A stretch of 64,000 bases of DNA, taken from the NCBI RefSeq assembly GCF_018388445.1, contig NZ_CP074405.1, positions 930,001-994,000 of the forward strand. The letters are read 5' to 3'. The translations under genes and the position numbers were made by a program. Below, in pieces: positions 33,423 to 41,500 of the stretch (the first letter of the stretch is position 1; each line of letters opens with the position of its first letter). The DNA comes from Cellulomonas wangleii. Its GTDB lineage: Bacteria > Actinomycetota > Actinomycetes > Actinomycetales > Cellulomonadaceae. The notes below the pieces were generated by a model. The model saw nothing but the letters and a program-made list of their open reading frames with translations. It made no database searches and was not told the DNA's origin.

Positions 33423-35551
33423 CGAGTTCACGGGCAGGGCGGCACGCCGCCCCCGTCGCCGGCTCCCCGCTCCGCCGCTGGGCGGCCATGCTGCTGGCGG
33501 CGATGGTGGTCCTGGTCTCGTTCTCGCGGGCGGACGACGCGTCCGCTGCCGACTCCGGTTCCGTCACCCTGGCGCCGACCCAGGCGACGTTCACGTCGTC
33601 GGCGTCCCCCCGCACCAGCTACGCGGCGTACGACCTCCTCGTCTCGACGTCGTCGGTCTACCGGACGTACCTCACGTTCGACACGTCGGCGGTGCCGGCC
33701 GGGGCCACCGTGACGAACGCCGAGCTGCGGCTGTCGGTCCGCACCAGCGCCACCCGGACCCCCGGTCTCGCCGTGCGCAGCGTGCCGTCCGGCTGGCGGG
33801 CCTCGGCCGTGACGTCCGCCAACCGGCCCGCGGCCCGCGGCGCAGCGCTCAACACCCCTGTGACGGCCGTCCCCGGGGCGACGATGTCGGCACGCCTGGA
33901 CCCCTCCGGCATCGTCGCCGGGGGCGCGACGTCGTTCGAGGTGCTGTACGAGGTGCGGGCCTCGGGCGTCCGGCTCGACAAGCTGGGGAGCAAGGGGCCC
34001 CGGCTCGTCCTCACGTGGACGACGGGCGGCTCCACGGCCACCCCCGTACCCACGCCGACGCGCACCTCCGCGACGCCCCGCCCGTCCGCGAGCGCGACGC
34101 CCCGGCCCAGCAGCACGCCCCGCCCCACGACCACCCCGACCGTGCGCCCGACGCCCACGGCGTCCGCGGCGCCGTCGCCCACGGCCGCCCCGGTCACACC
34201 GCCGCAGAGCACCCGGCTGCCGTACGAGGTGGCCGGCACCGGACAGGCGAAGGTGTTCGCCCACTACTTCACGCCGTACCCGATCTCGCTGGACAACGAC
34301 GACCCGTCCCGCGACTACTACGCCCGCAACTACCTCGCGCCCGACGGCGAGGGCGGCGCGCACCGCGAGTACGGCGGCCTGCTGCGCGACCGGCCCGTCG
34401 AGCGGTCACCGCTGTCCGGTGACTGGAAGATGAAGGACGCCCGCACCGAGATCGACCAGGCGGCCGACGCCGGCATCGACGGGTTCATCGTCGACCTGCT
34501 CAACCTGGAGAACTTCCACTGGGAGCGGGCCGTGCGCATGGCCGACGCCGCCCACGCCGACGGTCGCGGGTTCGTGGTCATCCCGCAGCTCGACATGACG
34601 ACGTCCGCCGGCAAGGCCGACATCGACCTCATCACCGCCAAGTTCGCCGAGTACGTCGCCAAGCCGGCGGCGTACCGCCTGCCCGACGGTCGTCCCGTGA
34701 TCTCCGCGTTCAAGGCGGAGGCGAAGTCGGCCGACTGGTGGCGCGAGGTGCTCACGAAGCTGCGCACCGACCACGGGGTGGACGCGGCGTTCATGCCGAC
34801 GTTCCTCAACGCCGTGGACAACATGGAGGCGTTCGCGCCGATCACCTACGCGCAGGGCGTCTGGGGCACCCGCAACCCCGGCAACATCCTGGCCGGGCGC
34901 AACTTCGCCGCGCAGGCCCATGCGCTGGGCGACCAGTGGCTCGCGCCGATCTCCGTGCAGGACTCGCGGCCCATGCAGGGGGTGTTCCAGGAGGCGGCGA
35001 ACCTCGAGACGCTGCGTGCCAGCTGGCAGCGGGCCATCGAGGACGGCGCGGACATGGTGCAGCTCGTCGCGTGGAACGACTACAGCGAGAACACGGTGTT
35101 CGCGCCCTCGGTGCACCACGGCAACGTCTTCCTGGACGTGAGCGGGTACTACGGAACCCAGTTCAAGCAGGGTCGCGCTCCGGCGGTCACGGGGGACGCG
35201 GTGTATCTCACCCACCGCATGCAGCCCGTCGACGCGAAGCCGCAGCTGAGCCACGACCTCATGGAGCTCATGTCCGGCGGCACCACGTCGACCAAGCCGC
35301 GCGACACCGTGGAGGTCCAGACGTTCCTCACGGCGCCGGCGGCCGTGACCGTGCGGATCGGCAGCGCGACGCACACGTACACCGCACCCGCCGGGGTCGA
35401 CGCCCGCACCTTCCCGCTCGCGCTCGGGTCCGTGTCGGCCTCCGCGACGCGCAGCGGAGCCACCATCGCGCGGGTCACGTCGCCGTTCACGGTGGTCTCG
35501 TCACCGCTCGTGCAGGATCTGCAGTACGTCGCGGCCTCGAGCCGTGGCTGA
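33413..35551 (+). CDS. Secreted GH71-like alpha-1,3-glucanase with DNRLRE module
   Basis: 712 aa. A signal peptide (about 1-45) is followed by a DNRLRE beta-sandwich (about 48-205), a Pro/Thr/Ser linker (about 206-268), a GH71-type barrel (about 272-600) and a C-terminal beta domain. GH71 features: AHYFTPYPISLDNDDP at the start, FIVDLLNLENFHW, and WNDYSENT near the end. GH71 enzymes hydrolyse alpha-1,3-glucan. Its place inside an EPS locus suggests trimming or release of the cell's own polymer, or attack on alpha-glucan in biofilms or fungal walls. The first start is ATG 33413; the first two codons overlap a motif copy, so a later start is conceivable. Confidence 0.8.
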   Translation: MGETSSRAGRHAAPVAGSPLRRWAAMLLAAMVVLVSFSRADDASAADSGSVTLAPTQATFTSSASPRTSYAAYDLLVSTSSVYRTYLTFDTSAVPAGATVTNAELRLSVRTSATRTPGLAVRSVPSGWRASAVTSANRPAARGAALNTPVTAVPGATMSARLDPSGIVAGGATSFEVLYEVRASGVRLDKLGSKGPRLVLTWTTGGSTATPVPTPTRTSATPRPSASATPRPSSTPRPTTTPTVRPTPTASAAPSPTAAPVTPPQSTRLPYEVAGTGQAKVFAHYFTPYPISLDNDDPSRDYYARNYLAPDGEGGAHREYGGLLRDRPVERSPLSGDWKMKDARTEIDQAADAGIDGFIVDLLNLENFHWERAVRMADAAHADGRGFVVIPQLDMTTSAGKADIDLITAKFAEYVAKPAAYRLPDGRPVISAFKAEAKSADWWREVLTKLRTDHGVDAAFMPTFLNAVDNMEAFAPITYAQGVWGTRNPGNILAGRNFAAQAHALGDQWLAPISVQDSRPMQGVFQEAANLETLRASWQRAIEDGADMVQLVAWNDYSENTVFAPSVHHGNVFLDVSGYYGTQFKQGRAPAVTGDAVYLTHRMQPVDAKPQLSHDLMELMSGGTTSTKPRDTVEVQTFLTAPAAVTVRIGSATHTYTAPAGVDARTFPLALGSVSASATRSGATIARVTSPFTVVSSPLVQDLQYVAASSRG

Positions 35552-35592
35552 CGCGACCGAGCGCCCCGGCTGTCCGGTCCGGCGGTGACGCA

Positions 35593-35628
35593 CGGCGGTC
35601 CGCGCGTCCCGGGACGCGCGGACCGCCG
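35593..35628. terminator. Perfect 36-bp palindrome between convergent genes
   Basis: 18-bp arms (35593-35610, 35611-35628) with no loop, between the GH71 gene and the acyltransferase gene. Best read as a bidirectional terminator. Confidence 0.7.
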
Positions 35629-35630
35629 CG

Positions 35631-36338
35631 TCAGAACTCCTCGACCGTCTCGTCGCCCCGCTCGTCCACCCGCACGATCCGCCGGGTGTGCGTGCCGGTG
35701 CGCTCGAACCAGCGGCCGGTCACGTCGGCGCGGCGCCGCGCCGGGACGCCGGCGAAGAGGCCGCCCGGCTTGTCGTCCGGCAGACCGGGCAGCAGCAGGC
35801 CGCCCGCGCCGAGCACCGAGCGCGCGGGCAGGGACGCACCGCCCAGCACCACCGCGTGCGTCCCGACGAACGACCGCTCGCCGATCGTGATCGGCAGCGC
35901 GCGCTGCGCGTCGATCGCGAGGTCCACGGAGTGGGTCATGAGCGTGGAGGACCGTCCCGCGATCGAGGAGTAGGCCCCGATGGTCACCGCGGCGGAGCAG
36001 TCGATGCTGTGGCGGCTGGTGATCTTGCCGTGGGGGGCCACGTGCAGCCGCCCGCTGCCCGGGTTCCGCGCGAACGCCGGGTGCGCCGTGATGACGTTCA
36101 TCCGGCCGATCGACGCGCCCTCCTCGACCACGACCTCGCGCAGGTCGCGCAGCAGGTTGTGGCGACCCAGGCGGGCACCGGCGCCGAGCGTCAGCGCGTC
36201 GACCTTCCACACCAGGCTCGCGCGGGCGACGGCGTCCGGGTGGACCCGGTGCCCCAGGGTGCGCAGCAGGCCGTTCTTGGCACGGCCCGCGGGCGCCAGC
36301 CACACGACAGCCCGGGCGAGGTGCAGGAGCCGGCTCAT
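35631..36338 (-). CDS. Left-handed beta-helix acyltransferase
   Basis: 235 aa with hexapeptide repeats (for example VDALTLGAGARLGRHN and GERSFVGTHAVVLGG), related to WcaF/LbetaH acyltransferases. Such enzymes acetylate sugars of EPS repeat units. AGGAGGT lies upstream of ATG 36338. The start overlaps the flippase stop (ATGA), third gene of a minus-strand operon. Confidence 0.85.
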   Translation of the reverse strand: MSRLLHLARAVVWLAPAGRAKNGLLRTLGHRVHPDAVARASLVWKVDALTLGAGARLGRHNLLRDLREVVVEEGASIGRMNVITAHPAFARNPGSGRLHVAPHGKITSRHSIDCSAAVTIGAYSSIAGRSSTLMTHSVDLAIDAQRALPITIGERSFVGTHAVVLGGASLPARSVLGAGGLLLPGLPDDKPGGLFAGVPARRRADVTGRWFERTGTHTRRIVRVDERGDETVEEF

Positions 36339-37624
36339 GTGGTGACCTCCTGGTGGACGGCGACCGGCGCGGGCCGGTCCGAGGGTGCGGCGCCCGCGCG
36401 GGCCCCGTGCAGGCAGAGGGCGAGGCGCAGGACGAGCCCCAGGCAGATGCCGACGAGCGCACCGACCGCACCCCAGACGAGGGCCAGGACCGCGACGGCC
36501 GTGAGCCCGACGGCCGTCCCGATCGCGGTGGCCCGCGCGACGAGGTCGATGCGCCCGAGCGGGACGAGGGCCACCCGTGCGGCGACGGACTCCTGCAGGT
36601 TGAGCAGGAGCCACAGGGCGCCGAGCGCCACCACCTCGACCGGGACCTCGACCTCGCCCGCGCCGAACCAGCCGAACACCTGCTCGTGCAGCAGGGTCAC
36701 CAGTGCGCCGCCGGTCGTCGTGGCCGCCAGCACGAGCACGTGGGAGCGTCGGATCCGCGTGCGCACCGCGCGGCCGGACGCGCGGGCCACCCACCCCTGC
36801 AGCACGACGATCACGGGCGTCGCGGCGACGTACACCTGGCGCTGCAGCTTGTCGACGAGCGCGTAGACCGGCAGCGCCGCCGGGCTGACGAGGCTGACCA
36901 GCAGCACCGGGGCCGCGCCGTACGCCGCGCTGAGGACGGTGGTCGCGACGCCGTGCCGCTGACCGGCGACCACCCGGCGGACCGGGCGCCGCGGCGGCGT
37001 CGGCCCGGCGGACCGTGTGCGCACGGTGACGTAGAGCGTCGAGGTGAGCACGCCGACGAGGATCCCGCCGGCCTGCGCGCCGATGCCGACCGCGGGCGGT
37101 GCCCCGCCGTGCAGCAGGACCACGCCGACCAGCGAGCCCGCCGCGCGCGGCACGGTCTCGGTCAGCAGCAGCGCCCACGGTGCGGCGGTCCCGACGAAGT
37201 ACCAGTTGGCGGACAGCCCTACCAGCGACAGCGCCACGGCCGCGAGGGCGGCGAGGGGGCGGTGCGCGGGCGCGAGGACCGCCGCCAGCCCGGCCGCCAC
37301 GACGATGACGGGCACCGCGACGAGGCTGCGGGCGAGCACCGCGTCGAGGAACTCCCGCCGGCGCGCGGCGGTGCCGGCACGCGCCACGGCCGCGGGGCCC
37401 GACACGCCCCACCCCAGCCCGATCAGCACGGCGGCGACGGTGCCGACCGACTGGCCCACGGCCACGGCGCCCCAGGCGCGGGGTCCGCCCGCGGCGATCA
37501 GGGCCGGCACCAGCAGCAGGGACGCCACGGCGAGGACCACCATGCCGAGCGCGAACCCGGCGGTCTGGCGCACGCCACGGCCCAGGGTCCCGCCCCGTCG
37601 GCCCGTCCCCCCGGCCGCCGTCAC
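36335..37624 (-). CDS. Wzx-like polysaccharide flippase
   Basis: 429 aa with about twelve predicted membrane helices, weakly resembling the MOP/Wzx flippase superfamily; identification rests on topology and context. It would flip lipid-linked repeat units across the membrane. GTG 37624 overlaps the CDP-alcohol transferase stop (GTGA). It is the only flippase-like gene seen in the locus. Confidence 0.75.
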   Translation of the reverse strand: MTAAGGTGRRGGTLGRGVRQTAGFALGMVVLAVASLLLVPALIAAGGPRAWGAVAVGQSVGTVAAVLIGLGWGVSGPAAVARAGTAARRREFLDAVLARSLVAVPVIVVAAGLAAVLAPAHRPLAALAAVALSLVGLSANWYFVGTAAPWALLLTETVPRAAGSLVGVVLLHGGAPPAVGIGAQAGGILVGVLTSTLYVTVRTRSAGPTPPRRPVRRVVAGQRHGVATTVLSAAYGAAPVLLVSLVSPAALPVYALVDKLQRQVYVAATPVIVVLQGWVARASGRAVRTRIRRSHVLVLAATTTGGALVTLLHEQVFGWFGAGEVEVPVEVVALGALWLLLNLQESVAARVALVPLGRIDLVARATAIGTAVGLTAVAVLALVWGAVGALVGICLGLVLRLALCLHGARAGAAPSDRPAPVAVHQEVTT

Positions 37625-38334
37625 GACAGCACGGCCTGCGGGGTCCGGAGCCCGGTGTACCAGCGCACGACGAGTGCGGCGCCGATGACGGTGGTCGCCA
37701 CGGCGAGCAGGGCGTAGAGCGACCGGAACACCTCCGGCGCACCCCAGGTGACGAACGTCAGGGCGAGGACGCCGAAGTCCGCGGGGAGCAGCGCCACGGC
37801 CCGCGCGGTCGAGGGGGCGGCGGGCGGCGCGGGGGAGCGCCGGAGCAGCGAGGCCAGGGTGCCGCCCGCGAAGACGACGACCGCGACCAGCTGGTAGGCC
37901 AGCGGCAGCAGCAGCCACGCGTCGCCCGGCAGGTCACCGAACCGGTACCAGCCGATGAGCACGCACGTGTGGACCGCGACCATCTTGGCGGCGTCGACGA
38001 CGTGGTCGAACCACTCGCCGGCCGCCGACCCCGTCCCGGTGTACCGGGCGACCTGGCCGTCGGCCGAGTCCAGGGCGAAGCCCAGCACCAGCAGGGCAGC
38101 CGCGAGCAGGCCGGACCACAGGGCGGGCGGCACCAGCGCCACCAGCGCGAGACCCGCGGCCGTGACCAGCGCGCTGAGGACGGTCACGGCGTCGGCCGAC
38201 AGCCCCAGGACGATCGCGGTCGCCGCCAGGCGCCGCCCCAGCGGGCGGTTCACGTACCGGGACCACAGCGAGACCCCCCGGGCCGCCTTCTGGGCCGCGG
38301 CGAGCTCGCCGACCGTCCTGCGCCACCTCTGCAT
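37621..38334 (-). CDS. CDP-alcohol phosphatidyltransferase family protein, copy 1
   Basis: 237 aa with about six membrane helices. The family active site is intact: DSADGQVARYTG followed by GEWFDHVVD, the pattern D-x2-D-G-x2-A-R-x8-G-x3-D-x3-D that binds metal and the CDP-alcohol. ATG 38334 was chosen; a TTG extension to 38370 lacks support. It shares SRYVNRPLGR and DSADGQVAR with the second copy at 57731. Being in an operon with a flippase and an acyltransferase, it is more likely an EPS-modifying or carrier-lipid enzyme than a core phospholipid synthase. Confidence 0.85.
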   Translation of the reverse strand: MQRWRRTVGELAAAQKAARGVSLWSRYVNRPLGRRLAATAIVLGLSADAVTVLSALVTAAGLALVALVPPALWSGLLAAALLVLGFALDSADGQVARYTGTGSAAGEWFDHVVDAAKMVAVHTCVLIGWYRFGDLPGDAWLLLPLAYQLVAVVVFAGGTLASLLRRSPAPPAAPSTARAVALLPADFGVLALTFVTWGAPEVFRSLYALLAVATTVIGAALVVRWYTGLRTPQAVLS

Positions 38335-38384
38335 GTGCCAACTGTGGCGACAACCCGTCAATCGGGGCAAATCGCCTCCGGCGA

Positions 38385-38479
38385 TTCACCCGTGCGGCCC
38401 CGCCGGCGACCGGGGCGGGAGGTGCGTGGGTGAAGATGTCCGAGATGTCTCCCTTGACACCGTTTGGTCGGCCTAGTCT
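38385..38479. promoter_or_regulatory. EPS promoter 3, between CDP-alcohol transferase and giant surface protein
   Basis: TTCACCCG at 38385-38392 and GTGGGTGAAG near 38427 flank this divergent gap. TAGTCT (38474-38479) is a -10 candidate 46 bp after the GGGTGAA. A TTGACA at 38454 is only 14 bp from it, too close for a normal -35. The 8-mer at 38385 could serve the minus-strand operon. Confidence 0.5.
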
Positions 38480-38519
38480 TCCCCCACGTCGTGGGACCGA
38501 AGTCCGGGAGAGGTCGGCA

Positions 38520-41500
38520 ATGAAGAGGATCGTCGCTCGCGGGGCTTCGGTGGCAGCCGCCGCCGCGCTCGTCGCGGCAACACTGGTGTCCGGACCGGCA
38601 GCGCAGGCGCTGTCGGACGGGCTGGGGTTCACGGCCGACGACCTGCCGACCTGGCAGACGAACGGCACCGTCTGGGCCGTCGCGGCCGTCGGTGACACCG
38701 TCTTCGCCGGCGGCACCTTCAGCAGGCTCGACCCCCCGGTCGGCGGCAGCGGGTCGCCGATCACGGTCTCCGCGCTCGCGAGCTTCGACGCGACGACGGG
38801 TGCGCCGCGGTCCTGCCGCCCGTCCGTCACGCTGTCGGGCGGGACGGCGACCATCCGCGCGCTGACGCTCGCGCCGGACGGCCGCACCCTGTACATCGGC
38901 GGCAACTTCTCCAACGTGGGCGGCACCAACGTCGCCCGCCTGGCCGCCCTCGACGTCCCCACGTGCACCGTGCGCGCGGCGTTCCGGCCGACCGGCATCT
39001 CCTCGGTCGTGCGCGCCGTCTCGGTGACGCAGGACGCCGTCTACCTGGGCGGCGACTTCACCAGCGTGGCCGGGCAGCCGCGCGGCTCGTTCGCCGCGGT
39101 CTCCCCGACCAACGGCGCGCTGCTCCCGTGGGTCGCGGACGCCGAGCTGCGCGGCTTCGCGGTCGCGGCCGGCAAGGACGGCAGCACGGTCGCCGTCGGC
39201 GGCGACTTCTTCACCGTCAACGGCCAGGACAGCCACGGGTTCGCGGTGGTCGACGCCACCACGGGCGAGAACGTGCGGAACTTCCCGCGCGGCTTCATCC
39301 CCGACACGTCCGTCATCCACGCGATCACCGCGGACGACACGGGGTACTACGCGGGCGCGGAGGGGACCGGCGGCGGTGTCTTCGACGGGTCGTTCGCCGT
39401 CGACTACGGGTCGTTCGCGCAGCGCTGGCGGGACCGCTGCCTCGGCGCGACGCAGGCCATCCTCGTCGACCGCTCGATCGTCTACGAGGCGCACCACCAC
39501 CACGACTGCGCGCCGAACAACCGGGGCGAGTTCACCGACGGTGTGCGCGTCTACCTCACGGCCAACCGCGCCGACGCGAGCAACGAGATGCTCGCGTGGC
39601 GCCCGCGGCTCAACGACGGCATCGGCGAGGGCATCGGCCCGCGCGCGCTGACCGTCGCCGAGACCGGTGCCCGGCGCTACCTGTGGGTGGGCGGGGAGTT
39701 CACGCGCGTCAACGGCAACACCCAGCAGTCGCTCACGCGGTTCGCCGACGGGCCGGACACCGGTGCGCCGACCACCCCGGTGGTGCGCGCGGAGTCGCTG
39801 CGCACCGGGGAGATCCGGCTGGCGTGGCGGGCGTCGTACGACGACGACGACGGGGCGCTGACGTACCGCGTCTTCCGTGGGTCCTCGAGCGAGCCGATCG
39901 CGACCGTCACGGGGGACTCGCGCTGGTGGGTCCGCCCCCAGGTCTCGTTCGTGGACACCACGGCGACGCCCGGCGTCCAGTACACCTACCGCGTCACCGC
40001 GAGCGACGGCACCAGCACCAGCCCCCAGTCCGGCGGGGTGAACGCCCGCGCGGCGACCACGACCCAGGCCTACGCCTCCGCGGTCATCGACGACGGCGCC
40101 GAGCTCTACTGGCGCGGCGAGCTCGCGTCGAGCCGGTACGGGGTGGACTCCGCGTCGGGTGCCTCGCAGGTCAACTACATGGAGGGCGTCACCCACCGGG
40201 GCGGCGAGGACGCCGCCATCGGGTCCGCCGGCTGGTCGGCCACGTTCGACGGTGCGACGGGGTACGCGTACGACGAGCGCACCGTGCCCGGGCCGTCGGT
40301 GTACTCGGTCGAGACCTGGATCCGCACCACCACGACCCAGGGCGGCAAGATCATCGGCTTCGGCAACGGCAAGCCGAACACCGGTACCGGCGCCACGCGC
40401 CTGTCCGGCAGCTACGACCGGCACGTCTACATGACCAACGACGGCCGGCTCGTGTTCGGCACGTACACGGGCAGCGCCGTCGCGGTGACGTCCGCCCAGT
40501 CGTTCAACGACGGCGAGTGGCACCACGTGGTCGCGACGCAGGGTCCGGGCGGGATGGCGCTGTACGTCGACGGCAAGCGGGTCGCCCGCAACGCGAACTC
40601 GGTGGCGCAGGCCTACGAGGGCTCGTGGCGGATCGGCGGCGACCAGCTGAACGGGTGGCCGTCGCGGCCCACGAGCAACTTCTTCGCGGGGCAGATCGAC
40701 GAGACCGCCGTGTACCCGACGGCGCTGACGGGTGCGCAGGTCGAGGCCCACTACCGGGCGACCGGGCGTGAGCCCGCGGTCCCGCCGGCCCCGGCCGACG
40801 AGTACGGCGCCGCGGTCTACGGGCTCGACCCGGACCTGTACTGGCGTCTGGACGAGCCGCCGGCCACCGGCACCGTCGCGGACTCCGGCCGTTACGGCGT
40901 CACCGGCACCGTGACGGGCCGGGTCGCCCTGGGCACCCCGGGCGTGGTCGAGCCGGGCACGGCCGCGACCTTCACGCCCGTGGGGACCGGCGCGGCGGAC
41001 GGCGGCACCATCGCCTCCGACGTGTCGTTCACCGACCCGCGCGGCTACTCGCTCGAGCTGTGGTTCCAGTCGTCGTCGGCCGTGGGCGGCAAGCTCATCG
41101 GCTTCGGCAACGAGCGGTCCGCGCTGTCGGGCAACTACGACCGGCACGTGTACCAGCGTGACGACGGCCGGCTCGTGTTCGGGGTCTGGACGGGCACCGA
41201 GAACACGGTCGTCAGCCCCGCGGCGTACACCGACGGTGCGTGGCACCACGTGGTCGCGACGCACTCGCCGCTGACCGGCATGAGCCTGTACGTCGACGGT
41301 CAGCTGGTCGGCACGAACGCCGCCACGGGGGCGCAGTCCTACACCGGGTACTGGCGGGTCGGCGGCGACACGTCCTGGAGCGGCACCTCGAGCCCCTGGT
41401 TCACGGGGTCGATCGACGAGGTCGCCGTCTACGGGAGCGTGCTGACGGGCCAGGACGTGGCCCTGCACCACGCGCTCGGCGCGCAGCTCCCGCTGCCCGA

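Noticed and set aside
38454..38479. TTGACA as a normal -35 for the giant surface protein gene
   Set aside because: It is only 14 bp from the best -10 (TAGTCT), too short for usual sigma-70 spacing; kept only as part of the promoter region.
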